Below, piece by piece: positions 50,690 to 63,315 of a stretch of 64,000 nt of DNA. The position numbers were made by a program, and so were the translations under genes. The DNA comes from Eutrigla gurnardus (Eukaryota; Chordata; Actinopteri; Perciformes; Triglidae), in NCBI GenBank assembly GCA_963514095.1, contig OY741267.1:28886856-28950855 (forward strand). Reading direction: 5' to 3'. The notes beneath the pieces were generated by a model, which had not been told where the DNA came from, ran no database searches, and worked only from the letters and a program-made list of their open reading frames with translations. The first letter of the stretch is position 1. Each line of letters starts with the position of its first letter.

Positions 50690-51264
50690 TGTGTGAGACA
50701 GCGAGAAAGGAAATCAATCTTGGCAGAGGTAAAGAGAAAACGAGAGAATAAAGACTGAGGTGATAAAAGGTTTGAGACGAGGAAAGAGAGAAGAAGAAGA
50801 AAGAGAGACAAAGAGAGATAGATTGGGGTCTTTATGGCGGGCATCTTTTGAGGATAAGAGAGGGTGGGAACCCCTATTGAATGGTACAAACTGCCTAGTA
50901 GCGTGCATGGTGTGTGTGTGTGTGTGTGTGTGTGGGTGACCACAGCTGGGGAATAGCTGTGAAGTCATCCTAGCAACCAAATAACAGTCCACCAAGGTTT
51001 GTCTATGTTGGAAAACCACCGGGAACGAACGTTTAGATTCACGCCGAGAGAAGTATCTCTCGAATAAGTTCAAACGCCGATATTGTCGCAGCGAAGTGCA
51101 CGTTTAAGACAAATCTGATGTGCATATTAAGGTTTGTAAGAGGAGAGAAATTTCAAACAAATGGGTCGGGGTGCGGATGTCTCCCAGCGTGCTGGAGGAA
51201 TGAGGAGGGTGAGCCCCTTGACTGAAACACTCACTTCCTCCTCCCTCCTTCATAAAAGCCACAA

Positions 51265-51303
<39 letters not shown>

Positions 51304-51674
51304 TATGCGACTAATTAGTGCAGGACCGGCCAAACACCTGTCTGTCTGGAGGAGGACAAAACAATTGAGACGGAGAAGGTGGGAGGAGAAGAAAGAAAAG
51401 AAAGAAAGAAAGTCATGTCAACACCTCAACTGTGAGTGTGTGCGTCTGTTTGTGTGTCACACAAGCCGCCCCTGTCCACCATTTCCAATCTGCTCTTACA
51501 TATTTAATACCCTGCCAACCCTGCATATAGACCCCTCATTATCCAAGCACACACACACACACACACACACCATGTTTCACGTTTAGGGTCGTAAGAGGAA
51601 ATGTCACCTTGGTCCCACCAGACGGTGACGAGCGGTGACATGACACGCCGTCACCCTGAGGAATTACAAACGGC

Positions 51675-51719
<45 letters not shown>
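50690..51719. repeat. Purine-rich tract and several TG/CA tracts
   Basis: Purine-rich at about 50690-50830 (GAGAAAGG, AAGAAGAAGA). TG at 50910-50934, 51267-51302 and 51676-51719; CA at 51548-51570; AAAG repeats near 51390-51411. No gene. Confidence 0.88.
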
Positions 51720-51721
<2 letters not shown>

Positions 51722-52487
51722 AGAAAAAATGTGAACGAGATTAAAAGAAACAAAAAAAATAGTCAGAAAGAGGAAGAGGAGGAATGTGTGGACAATCAGA
51801 TGAGATGGTGGCCGAGTCGTCTAATTAATTCACTTGTTTAACAAGATGACAGTGGATCATAGATATAGAATTAAATCATGATCAAAGGCTACAAAGTGCT
51901 ATTTGTATGATTTATTTTTGTCATTCTTTTATTCTTTATTGACAATATGCTGGTATTTGAGTGCTTTAACTCTTACAGTAGGAATTAAGGCCAATGAGTA
52001 AGATAAAAAAAAGTTATATTCTGCATTTTATTTATTTATTTTTGCCGTGACCCATAAACCGAGCCGTGACGTTGCGTACGGTTTCACCCTCACTAATTGG
52101 AGCTGCTGAGGCGCTAATGTTAAGTCGCTCTGAACGACAACATGAGCTTAACCTGCGAGTGAGATGTGTGTGTGTGTGAGTGTGTACAGATGAGTCAGTG
52201 TGTGTCTGCTAAGAGCTATTATCATTAGGGGTGAGTGTGAGGCTAGCTGATTCCCCATTCAGCGCTGGCTGACTGATACTCTGTAACCCTGCTCTGCTGA
52301 ATGGCCCGGCACCGTTTTAACAGCCAGCCACACAAGTCGAGGCCATTTCTCAGAGTGACTTCATAAAAGTCTGACCCCCCCCCCCCCCCCCCCCCCGCTT
52401 TACCCCGAAACCCAGCGAACCTCCTCTCCGAGCCCCGTCCTTCCCATCACCGTGCTCTCTCCATTCCTATGAAACTGCTGTGGTTGA

Positions 52488-52527
<40 letters not shown>

Positions 52528-53212
52528 AGGAAATTTGACTTACCTGAGTCGGCGAGATGAAGAAGGTGGAAACAGGCAGCAGCAAAGAAAGAGACGGGAA
52601 AGAGAATTAGAAACATTCTGCTGAGGATCAACAAACATGTCAAACTCAAAAACAGAAATCCTGCAAATTAGTTGACGGTGGAACAAAGCAGATAAAACTG
52701 CTTTTGGATCTTATTTTTTAATTTTTTGGCCACTGTTTCCATCAGTTAAAACTATAATAAATGCTGAAATGAAAAGTCAACTTTGACTTTTATAACAAAA
52801 AAGTTTATTCACCTTCATTTTCTATGCCAAATAAGTCTATTATTATATAATCTATCAGCTAGTAATTGACTTGGTGCAGGATGATATTATTACTGAAAAC
52901 AATGAGGGTCAAAACAACACAAAATAATGCACATATTCTTCAAATATCAGGACCTGAAATCAAATCTCACACTGTCGTGTCTTTTTATTCTGACATATTT
53001 AACAGCGCCGGGTTCCACTTTACATATAACGCAGATAGGAAACAAGGTAAATGCACGGCGGGCGGGACACGCTACATAAATGAGAAAACTGTGCACTGAG
53101 TGAGCGGCTTGTGAGAAACAGTACAACACATGTGCTGGTTAAAAAGTGGAGCCCACCACTAGCTAACTGCTCCTTGTAGACCAATAAAAAACAAATGCTA
53201 GATGGAGCAATA
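51720..53212. other. Unique stretch with 22-C homopolymer
   Basis: A 22-base C run lies at 52375-52396, the longest homopolymer I found. A TG tract is at 52489-52518. The AT-rich remainder (52640-53050) is unique. No gene recognised. Confidence 0.6.
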
Positions 53213-54320
53213 TAAAGTAAGAAGAAGAGGAAGGAGGAGGAAAAAAAAAAAGAAAGAAAAAACCCCGACCACTCATCAGGAGGATGATGGAGCGAGGCGG
53301 GATCCAAAGGGGAAAGCAGGCAGAAAAACAGGGATGCTCATTAGCAGATAATGGGAGGTGGACCATCATGTGTATGTGTGGTGATGGAAATAACCCAGTA
53401 TGCCCACTATGCTCCCTCTGTTCCATGTGGAGGGCGAAGCCTTGTTGTGGTTTGAGCAGCGGAGGCCACCTCCAGCTTACAGCTCCTGGTAGACCTATAA
53501 ATTTACCTTCATAAACAGGAGAGACTGGGAGGAGGAAGGAGGGAGAGGAGTGTAAAAGACAGAGGGAGGGAGGGGAGGGAGGGGTGAAAAGAGGTAAGGA
53601 GGACAAAGGGGAGGAGGGGAGGAAGGAGGCACGTGGAAATGTAGGATACTTGGAATGTGTCCTCTCCCCTTCTCTTCCTCCCTTTCCTCTCCTGTGGTCT
53701 CCTCTCTTCCCTCCTTTCTCTTTATTTCATCTCCTCTCCTCTCTTGTGTCCTCATTTCCTCTCCTATCGTCTGTCCTCTTTTCCGTTCATCTCCCTATTT
53801 CTCCTCTCCTTCCCTCCCTTCTTTACCTCTCCTTATTTTCTTTCGCATTGTCTCTTTTATCTTTCCTCCTTCCTCTCCTATCCTTACTTCATCTTTTTTC
53901 TTGTGTCCTTATTTCCTCTCTGATCTTTTCCCCCTTTTTCTTCTTTCCTCTTCCATTTTCTCATCTCCTTTCCTCCTTCCTATCTTGTGTCCTTATATCC
54001 TTGCCTCTCTTCTGCCCTCATTTATTTTGCTCTCCTGTTTTCTCCTCTCTTCCTATCTTCATTTTATCGCCTTCTGTCCTCTTTTTCTTTCCTCTCCTCT
54101 TTATTTAATTTCCTCTCTTGCAGCCTCATTTCCTCTCCTGTCGTCTTCCTCTTTCCATTCATCTCCTGATTTCTCATCTCCTTTCCTCTTTTTACTTCCT
54201 TTCCTCTCCTTATTTTCAGTCCTCTGTGCCTCATGTTTCCTTTCCTTCCTCGTATTCTCCTCTTAAGTGCTTCCCTCTCTTCCTCTCCCATCGTTATTTA
54301 CCCTCCTCTCCTAATGTTCT
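53213..54320. repeat. Purine-rich block switching to ~680-bp pyrimidine-rich block
   Basis: On the + strand, 53213-53265 and 53516-53640 are purine-rich (GGAGG, GAGAGG, AAGAAG). From about 53660 to 54310 the strand is strongly pyrimidine-rich (CCTCTCCT, TTTCCTCT). Within the latter, a segment starting CTCATTTCCTCTCCT at 53751 recurs with substitutions at 54125, 374 bp away, so the tract grew partly by duplication. Frames of 174 and 203 codons (Ser/Phe/Leu/Pro) are compositional. Confidence 0.88.
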
Positions 54321-54694
54321 CCATTTGAATTACTTTTGATTTCAAACAGAAGTATTTCTTTCAGATGTTCTATTCCATTTAGGTTCTTTTCCCCTCGTTG
54401 GATAAATAGAAAGCTTTGAAATGCAGGAAGGTGAAAATGTTCGTGACTTGGCTGGTTTGATCATTAGCAGCGGCTCTTCGACTCATTGGAGTGACAGCCC
54501 TCAGAGGGGTAACCCGCGGCAACCCCACTCAACCTTACTCAAGAGGCTTCTTCTCTGCTCGACCAATCACTTCCCCAGATGGTGCCGGGTCATCCAGGAA
54601 GTAGGAAGTAGGGGTCGACCAATGAAAAAGCAGGCCTGGCCTTTTACCGCTGACCCGTGACACCTTCCTCCCACAAAAACAGACCGAACCTGTC

Positions 54695-54697
<3 letters not shown>
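54321..54697. other. Unique stretch
   Basis: Unique sequence between the pyrimidine tract and the next TG tract. Direct repeats of a 'TCGACCAATCACTT / TCGACCAATGAAA' type occur near 54558 and 54615. No gene. Confidence 0.5.
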
Positions 54698-54740
<43 letters not shown>

Positions 54741-54839
54741 TGTGTGTGTGTGTGCAGGGTGAAGAAAGAGTAGACTGGTGTCCAGCTGCCCGCCTCCAGA
54801 CAAAGCCAGAAACCTTGACCATCATTGTTTAGTGGTGGG

Positions 54840-54936
<97 letters not shown>
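54698..54936. repeat. TG tract and 96-bp CA tract, inverted pair
   Basis: TG at 54698-54754 (one C interruption) and perfect CA at 54841-54936, about 85 bp apart and mutually complementary. Confidence 0.96.
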
Positions 54937-54938
<2 letters not shown>

Positions 54939-55432
54939 AAAGGACTGTCTGCATGTTTTAGTGTCCAACTGTGCGTTTAACCTTTACAGCTCCGACTTTA
55001 CGACCAAGACCAACAACAGATAGACAACCAAACAGACGTGAGTGACGCCGTGTTTGGACGGGCCGAGACTTTTCAAAATAAACTTCGAGTGAAGAAACTA
55101 TGAGGCTAAATGAAAATGAAATGGGAGGAAATGGACTCAGACAGAGGGGGCCATAAAACGTCCGCAGTACCCTCCGCAAACAGCAGCGAACCAAAGGCGT
55201 AACATTTTTTTCCAAATTGTTTTCCCTTGCGTCTGTCTCCGTCTAACGCCATCCATCACGGCGAAACCCCAGAGATCTGTGAAAGCGAAGATGACTCGCA
55301 TCGGTGAGAAAAAACAAGATTTATATCACGCCATCTCGCCACATGAAAATTGTCTACTTCCTGTTCAACTTTTACTCTTTTTTTTATTTTAATCCAAGTT
55401 CTGCGGCTTTATGTTGGACTTTCCAGAAAAGT

Positions 55433-55574
55433 GTGTGTGTGTGTGTGTGTGTGGCTGTGTGTGTGTGTGTGGCTGTGTCTTTTGAAAACAGCTGGAAACT
55501 TCACAGAGAAGTGAGCCTGCAGCTAAAGCAGTCAACCACTATTAGTTTTACTGTTAAGACCATCAGACTCTTCT

Positions 55575-55637
<63 letters not shown>

Positions 55638-55674
55638 CACACACACTCACACTCACACACACACACACACACAC
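55433..55674. repeat. TG tract; CT tract fused to CA tract
   Basis: Interrupted TG at 55433-55471, CT at about 55573-55600 passing straight into CA at 55601-55674 with TCA interruptions. Confidence 0.95.
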
Positions 55675-56263
55675 AACTTAGGGCCTTAACTTTCAGGGGT
55701 TTCTCTCTCTAATAGCATCAGCTTATCTTAACCCCATTGACTCTCAATGGCACTAATTCTTCTTCCGCCAGTGCTCTTTTGTGAGGCTTTTCAAAGCCGA
55801 CTTCAAATTTAGATCTAGCAGAGGAGGAATCCCTGTAACTTTATTTCTCCACTTCCAGACTCCACGGATCTGAGCTGCAGATTTGAGACCTGGACCAAGA
55901 TTCTCTCTATTATACATATATATGGATTAAGCATGATGTCAAGACTGTAAAACAACTGCTGTACATGCCAAAAAAGGTCAAGCACGGTAAAGCGTGATGA
56001 AATCTGAGATACGACACACTGATCAAAACGAGGCGTTTTGAAGCCCACATATCCATCTGCGCTCTGAATGATTTGCCAGCCCTTGGGAATCTTTTCCGCA
56101 TCCATCTCCGACTGTCCTTGACTTTTATTCTTTTTTTTCTTCTCTCTCTGTGTGTGTCATTCCCCCGGTTTTACCTCGTTCCCTCCATCTCTCTCCTGGA
56201 CCCAGAATGCTTTGAGCCTCTTCCCTGCTGCCTTTGAACCGAGATCAGAGGGAGTGTTTTTGG

Positions 56264-56307
<44 letters not shown>

Positions 56308-57216
56308 TCATTCAGGTGCAAGAGACAGTCGTTTTGATTGCCAGGTTCTCTTTCTCTCTCTCTCTTCCTATCCAAGTCTTTGACTTCCACTGTTTACACT
56401 TACAAATGCACAAGAAACAAAACACTTAAAATCACATTTTCTAGTTCTGGAAATAAATAAATACCAACAAATATAATTTTCGATGGGAATGTGAAATTCA
56501 TCTCAGGTGACGGCTGACGTTGGGTCACGGACCTTCATCCGGCCCCACGAAAGTAGATCCACGATCAAAGTATGCAGGAATGTCTTTGTATTATCTCATT
56601 GTCCGGCACACCTGCCCACCAGGTGTGCATTAGACAGCAGATGGAACTGTCTCACCCCCCCCCCCCCATTATATCACTACTGACCTCTTTCTACGTAAGA
56701 TTCCTTCAATAGAAACGATAAAACCAGCATCAGTTGTTGTTGTTTTTACTTTTAAAGCAACATATTCAAAGTACTTGGTTCACACAGGACAAGAACGGCA
56801 GTCTCCCTGGTGAAAGTCCTGTGTTTGTGACACTGGATTAATTTGAAAGGAGAATGAGATACGTGGAAAAACAAACGTCATCTGGCGACAACATACATTT
56901 CCCCAGCCGGAGACGTGATTCACAATGCAGTTTTTGTCATATGGGAAGGTAATAGTGACGGGTGGATAGAGACCGTCCTGGTGGGATAGATGGATGAGCG
57001 GTTCAACGTTTGATTTCCATTTGAAGAAGTCACAATAAAAGGCCGCTGTTGGTTTTTATTTTGAAAACAGCAACGCTGCTTTTGGTGTGTGTGTGTGTGC
57101 GCGTTAAGCAACATTAAAAAGAGCAAAAAAACAGGTAGGAGGGGAGCAAACTTAACTGCTACCTTTTACACCTGTCAGGAGCCAACCCAACTGTGTTTAT
57201 ACAATATTTATATCTG

Positions 57217-57247
<31 letters not shown>

Positions 57248-57533
57248 GAAAGAGAGAGAAACAGGCGGTGGTTGAAAACAAGCAGTTCAACAACCTTGCT
57301 GCAATTTTGTGTAAATTTCTCCTTAAAGAAACACACACACACACACACACACACAGAGTCAGAGATGTGTATATTGTGCAGCTATCATATAGTTGCTGTC
57401 AAAGCCACCGCCAATTATGACCATTAGGAGTCCCATCATGTCACTAGCTGTCCGTGTGCCGCCACCCCCCTGCGCCTCCCTCCACCTCCCTCTCAGAGGC
57501 CAGACCCTATAATCTTACCTCACTTTGCTCCCA

Positions 57534-57534
<1 letters not shown>
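55675..57534. other. Unique stretch with short CA/TG tracts
   Basis: CA at 56266-56304, TG at 57085-57100, CA at 57217-57241 and 57330-57354, with GA-rich sequence at about 57241-57260. The remainder is unique and no gene is recognised. Confidence 0.55.

Positions 57535-57586
<52 letters not shown>
57535..57586. repeat. (CA)n microsatellite, ~52 bp
   Basis: Perfect CA tract read directly. Confidence 0.96.
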
Positions 57587-57588
<2 letters not shown>

Positions 57589-58339
57589 TTGTTACATGTG
57601 CTGTTTTATCCTTTCCTTCTTTCTCCCCATGTAATTTCTTTTTTTAGACGGAGGCAAATGGATGTTTGAGGTATAGAAAGAAACTTTCTGCCTGAATAAA
57701 GAGCCAGGAACAGCGAGCAAGGCACTGATGGAGAAATCAAACCCCTTGTTTCTGTCTTGGGTTTTCATTTCACGTAAAAATAAAAAGATTAGCGAGGTCG
57801 ACTGATACGGATTCAACCTCAGCGATGTTTGCATCGCGTGCATCGGATTGAAGAAAGGAAGTGGCCGTTAAAGTACGGCGAGCGCTTGGGAGAAGTGCAC
57901 CCTGGGAGTGCCCGGTGCTCGATACGCTGGGACCTGTCATTGAGGGTGATATACACATTTCCTGTGGGTCAGAATGTGTGTTTAGACAAGAGTGTGTGTC
58001 GTGCAGGAAGCCATTAGCTGTGGTAGCCGGGGGGCCAGACAGTAGTCAAACCACCTGTTTCAGTTAACAGGTAGCTCTTAGTTTATGAGTGTTTCCTGTG
58101 GACAGTTAAAGAGTTCCTCCACTGGCGTCAACCTGTTCTCTACAGTCGCTTAGTGACCACGACGGTTAATACGACCTGTAATCTTCTGGATGCTCAAAAG
58201 AAGAAGAAAAAAGACTGAAAAGTCGAGGCATGTTTTGAACTCAGAGCTGGATGAAGGATGAAGGATCCAAGCTCTGGCCTCTGTGTGGTGATGTCACCCT
58301 CACACACACACATTAACACACACCACTCTCTTTGTCTGC
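57587..58339. other. Unique stretch, partly regulatory-looking
   Basis: A repeat-free block at about 57790-58040 has mixed composition. A 68-codon frame at 57861-58067 contains several Cys residues but no recognised domain or splice context. Confidence 0.45.
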
Positions 58340-58545
58340 TCTGCTGCAGCTCGAACTGGGAACGGCAGCGTCGCCCAACAAGCTGCGGCCGCTGCTGCGG
58401 TGCCAGGAGCCGACACTTCACCGCTCTGTGAAGCGTTTCAGCAGCCGGAGCGGGACCCAAAGACCCGGGGTCACCCGGAGATTTAATTGGGTGCTGCCCC
58501 GACCGCTCTGTGGCTGCTGGAGCGTCCGGAAAAAGGCACCGCTGA
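58340..58545. promoter_or_regulatory. GC-rich, CpG-containing unique block
   Basis: GC-rich and CpG-rich relative to its surroundings, with a Pro/Arg-rich frame on the + strand. It is preceded by a possible acceptor (CTGCTGCAG at about 58342-58350), but no matching donor is seen and the frame runs into a poly-T stretch. A regulatory or first-exon role is possible; not identified. Confidence 0.25.
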
Positions 58546-58790
58546 CATTTATGAACACAGCCCTTTTCTTGGTTATGTTAAGACATTTTTCTTTTTTTTT
58601 ATGAAGCCGCAAATTGCTTTTTGGTAAAAAAAAAAAAATAAAAAAAATAAAAAATACCCATGTCGATTATATGGCCAGTATGTAAGTTTTAAAGTTTTGA
58701 GGAGAAAAGGGATTTACATCAAAATAAGTAACAATAAAGAGGGATGAAAACGTATCATGCAGAAGTGTCACAGCAAGCGGTAATAGCTCC

Positions 58791-58791
<1 letters not shown>
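58546..58791. other. A-rich run and unique sequence
   Basis: 58626-58657 is nearly all A with single T interruptions. No retroelement body is recognised upstream, so I do not call it a retroposon tail. Confidence 0.55.
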
Positions 58792-58843
<52 letters not shown>

Positions 58844-59119
58844 CACCCTGTAGTGTCCCAATGTGTGTCATTAGGCCTATCAGGGCCACTCTAGAAGGAT
58901 TAGAGGACCGTTAGAAGAACAAGGCTTCACACACACACACACTGACAGCTCACCACTGGGTCGTCTACACGCTGCTGGACACCAAATCCCTGCTCATATA
59001 TACGTGTGTGTGTGTGTGTGTGTGTGAGTGAGCACGTGCCAGTATCTGGTGTATCATGCTGTGAGCGCTGAGCAAAGATATCAGTGTACCGCTGAGCCCC
59101 TCACAGAGCTAATCCATCA

Positions 59120-59160
<41 letters not shown>
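58792..59160. repeat. CA, TG, CA tracts in alternating orientation
   Basis: CA at 58792-58836, TG at 59003-59026 and CA at 59121-59160. Confidence 0.95.
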
Positions 59161-59163
<3 letters not shown>

Positions 59164-61925
59164 GCATAAAAGCTGATATCACAGCATACATTTCTGTTTT
59201 AGACTCAACTTGAAAACGTTTCCTTTTGAGAAAGAGTTTGCAACACTTCGGATGTTCCTGGAAACATCATCGCGAGAAGAGAATTACATTTTCTTTCCTT
59301 TTTTAAAAAAAACCCGCTGAGAGAGGGGGAAATTGTGGAGGAGAGAAGAGAGAGAAGCGGGAACTTAAGAGAGAAAGGAAGATGGGACAAAAGGAGCTCT
59401 CTTAACGTTCTATTGATGCTGCTTGTTGAATAAAAACTATCACAGATGGTTCTTTAAATATAGAGGAGTGGAGTCAGCCACCCAACATATGCACTGACAG
59501 TCTGTCTGTCTTTATTCACCCCCACAAACCTCTCTCCAGTGGGGCTTCCTAGCCACTTTGGGAGGGGAGGGGGGGGAGGACAGGGCAGAGGAAGAGGATG
59601 GATAGATGGCGGGGGAAGAGAAGGATGGAGGGTGATGGTGTGGAGGTGACGGAGGAGGAGGAGGAGGGTGTAAATGCAGCAGCAGTGAGTCACTCAATGG
59701 TTTTGGAGAAGAAGCCAACACAAAAGGAGTTGATGTGTGTGGCTCTTTTCAAGGCTGGTGTTTTTGTGTGTGCATTGGTAATGTGTATGTGTGTGTTGGT
59801 GGCAGGAGGTGGGGGGGGGGAGACAACTATCCCTCCCCCTTTAAAGGGTAGCTTGGGGTCGGGAGGGAGGGGAGGGGTTGACAATGGGGTGGAGGGTTGG
59901 GTGCATTAAGCTCCCTTATAGCGAGCTGAGCGCAGTCACCGAGCCAAGGGGCTGGTCATTTCGCTGTTTTCACTGAGGGGGAAAAAGTAGGGGGGGGTCA
60001 GTCTCTCTGTGGTGACAATTTCCACCTCTTCTTTTCTCCAACCATTCTTGTGCTTCTCCAGAGGCTTTTCTTCAGAGTTAATACAGCCTGCAGCGGAGAA
60101 TGGGATGTGGTGGCTTGGTGGAGGGGAGCGCTTTAAGGCCCAAAAAAACCCAGAAAAAAAATCCTCCAACCCCAAAGGCTTTTATTACTATCAAGAACTG
60201 TTGGAGCACTTCAACTCCGGGGGAAGTCGGACTGAGAGAAAAACACAGGGGCTTGATACATTTTGTTCTTTTTTTCTTTTCTTTTTCTCAGCACTTGATA
60301 AACGGTTTGAGACGAAAGAGGCGTAAATACGGCAGGACAAAAAAACAAAAAGCTGGAAAGTACGAAGGAATGACAGCTACTGTTAGCTACTTCAGGCAAT
60401 TCTGTCCGACAGCGAAGGTGCATCATGTGATGTGTCATACAGCAACTCTGCACTTAAATATGTCACCGTGCTTTAGGAAGCTGATCTCTGAAAGTTATCT
60501 TCTTTGCACAAAAGTTATATAAGTTTTATTTGTGGCAGCTAGAAAACTTGGAAGTGGGAAATTTCAAGGCAAACACGGGCAAACTGAAGGTCTCAAAGTC
60601 AAATTGTAACAAACAGCAGATTTAATATGCATTAAAGATGGCGTTATTCTGCTAATGTTACATAATGTCAGTGTGGCGGAAGACAAGAAGTTAACAAACA
60701 GGGATGCAGGAAGAGTGAGAGAAAGAGAGAAAGGGAAAGAGGGGAGGATGAAAGCTGTCTCCACTTTAAAGTGGATTAGGGGCACACAGCGCTGAAACAA
60801 TAGGAGGTGAAAAATCAAATTAGGCCTCCCGAAACATCAAACGAGGGAGGCCAGGAATAGCTAAGCTTCCTCTGCTGCTAATCTGTTGACTCAATGTGAA
60901 CGATGCACGCTGCTATTCACCGCCGAAGACAAGCTGTTCGGCTTCTCTTCGCCTCCGTGTGCTGCGTTTCACTTCTTTTTTTTTTTGCCTCCGTCCGCTC
61001 TTTTGAGTCTCCGGCTTAAAAAAAAAAAGAAAAGGCCTCGGCGCTGAGGTTGCGGGCCCGAAGTCGTGCTCTCAGATGTTGAGGATACGGTGTGGTTTTC
61101 TGGTCCTGGTCCCGTGTGGTCCTTCCTCCCATCCTGCTGTGCTCTATTTGGTCCCTCCATTCCCGCTCTCCTCATTTTGGTGTTTGTGCTCCGCTCCCCT
61201 GCAGCGTTCCTCGTTGTATATATTCCATACACTCTCTACCCTGTCATCTTGTTTCCTCTCATCTCCCCCCCCCCTCCCTATGATCTGACTTCTGAGGACT
61301 GAAACTTGCATACAAACATTTGATACAAAACAAAAAAAACAACAAAAAAACAGATGTTCTGTGGCCCATAACTTATCTCTGGCTGAACACCCCTCACGGG
61401 GGAAAACAGAGGCGATCGCAACGCTACGCCGTATAAAACCTGCCAACGATAGAAAAATAATGATGTCCTAACTTTGAAATCCGTACCCCTGGCTCTGCCT
61501 CTCTTAACTGCCTCTTTTGAATGTGGTGTTTGCTGTTTCTTTCCTCCACGCCGTTCTGTATTTCCCTCTCATTTCCTGCAACCAAATCATATGTTCAATC
61601 CAAACAACATGAAATAAAGCAAGTCAAACTCTCCCACTTTGTTGTGAGCTGGTGTGCATCCAGTATGTATCGCACCGTCTACATCTGGATGTCTACGCGG
61701 AGTTTCATTACAAAATGACTTTCTCTGCCCTCTCCCACCCCTCCCACAGTTCCCAGTAAAGAAGAAGAATGCCCCAGCAGCGATGCATGTTCCATTGTTC
61801 ACGCTCTGCCTCCAATTTGCTCTCCACATTCTGCGGCCTCGGCCGAGACGTTACGCCGGCTTAAGGGACAAATCGCACACACAAAAAGGGAGAGAAAGAC
61901 AGAGGTGGGGGGGGGGATAGATATG
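59161..61925. other. Unique region with purine- and G-rich patches
   Basis: Purine-rich at about 59325-59390 and 59560-59670 (GGAGGAGG), G-rich at about 59805-59885. A perfect 14-bp palindrome CCACTTTAAAGTGG is at 60761-60774. A 12-A run starts at about 61018. Open frames up to 140 codons show no recognisable features. Confidence 0.5.
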
Positions 61926-62060
61926 GAGAGAGAGAGAGAGAGAGGGGAGGGGGGGGGAGAGAGAAAAGGGCTAACCCTCTTCACAGCAATGCAATTATGG
62001 TCTGCATTTGAAGTCGGCCCTGTTTTGTGGCAACCTCTCTCTCTCTCTCTCTCCCTCCCC
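61926..62060. repeat. GA tract and CT tract, inverted pair
   Basis: (GA)n with G-rich extension at about 61926-61960 is mirrored by (CT)n with C-rich extension at 62035-62060. The two are near-perfect reverse complements over about 20 bp around a unique spacer of about 75 bp. Confidence 0.88.
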
Positions 62061-62694
62061 GCGGCTCTCTGTACTTTAGCGCCGAAGCTAATAGCCATAG
62101 CCGCAGCAATTTCTACGGTACATGACATTAACATGGTGGCGTGTCGCCGACAAAGGGAGGCATTCAAAGGGACTTAAAAAAGAGCAGCGGTTTCGCCTGG
62201 TTAAGTAGGCCTCAACCTGCCAAGACGGCGAGACAGACAGACAGCTAGTGTGTTTATTACCGGAGCCACCTAGGGAGAGGAGAGGATGAGCGAACGCGGC
62301 GGGGTTTGGTGGGAAGGGGGGAGGAGATAAATGACGCAGTCAGACGGAGAAACGCCCGTCGCGTCCGCGCTCTTCCCCTTAAGCTCTGTTACAAGTGGCT
62401 CTTTAAAACATGCGCCGCTTAAAAAACAGGAAGCGAGCAGCCGCGTGAGCGAATGAAACCTTGACCCCCCCCCCCTCCAGCAAAAGTCCAAAAAAGAAAC
62501 GCAGACGCTTAAAGCCACGCCGTAAAACGCCGCTACGCGGAGAATAGCACGCCATGTAGGCCCGGGGTCTCGTTTTACATACGGGGAGAATCCGACACAT
62601 AGCCGGGACCACCAACGAGGGCAGCTGCTGCCCCTCCGACAGCGTTCATGTAACATACATGTTATTGGAGTGACCAGTCTACTGTTGGTGCTAC
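62061..62694. promoter_or_regulatory. CpG-rich unique region
   Basis: CG dinucleotides are frequent at about 62080-62165 and 62290-62640 (for example CGCCCGTCGCGTCCGCGCTC), higher than in most of the window. No TATA box, start codon context or splice pair is convincing. It could be a CpG-island-type element or a conserved element. Confidence 0.28.
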
Positions 62695-63108
62695 TGTGTG
62701 TGTGTGTGTGTGAGAGAGAAACAGGTGGTCAGTTTAATAATTTGACACACAGTAGCAATGATTTTCCCTCTTTATCCCAACGTCGCCCTGACTAATTTGA
62801 GTGGGCATGTGTTTGCCTTAATGCCAGATTCTCCACGGGCCTCGGGGATGAAAACACAATGAGAACACTGTGCCACTGTACGATAATCCCTCACGTACAC
62901 ACACACACACACACACACGCACAAAAAACACGGCCTACACGTCGGCGAGCATACGCGCTATCTAAGCTTCGTGCAAATATTGTATTCACGCAACATAAGT
63001 TAAAATTTCTCGCTTGGAAACTCAAAAGTTTGCATTTGCGGCATCCTTCTAAAGATTTCTGACTTACTATCTATATTTGCATTAGCAATGGTCTCCATCT
63101 CTGAAAAC

Positions 63109-63146
<38 letters not shown>
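62695..63146. repeat. Short TG and CA tracts
   Basis: TG at 62695-62711, CA at 62898-62918 and 63111-63146. Unique sequence between; no gene. Confidence 0.9.
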
Positions 63147-63153
<7 letters not shown>

Positions 63154-63315
63154 TACGCAGGATGTGCGAGGTTTAAAACGGAGGGGGAGATGAGCAGAAG
63201 GCCGAGTTAGTCAGTGGCCGTGGGTTTGACACAAAAGACGTTTCCAAAAGAGAAAGTTGGGAGGCACAAAGAGAGAGAGAAAGAAACGACGGAGCAAAAC
63301 GGCAGTCCGGGCACA

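Noticed and set aside
53584..54266. 174- and 203-codon frames rich in Ser, Phe, Leu and Pro, which could look like membrane proteins
   Set aside because: They follow from pyrimidine-rich composition: codons made of C and T rarely form stops. Two overlapping frames are open at once and there is no start context or domain.
57861..58067. Cys-containing 68-codon frame considered as a zinc-binding or secreted peptide
   Set aside because: Cys spacing matches no family I know, there is no signal peptide or splice context, and an overlapping frame is equally open.
58332..58604. GC-rich 90-codon frame preceded by CTGCTGCAG, considered as an exon
   Set aside because: No donor site is visible and the frame runs into a poly-T stretch. 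Kept only as a GC-rich block.
58626..58657. A-rich run considered as a retroposon poly-A tail
   Set aside because: No recognisable element body upstream and no target-site duplication seen.
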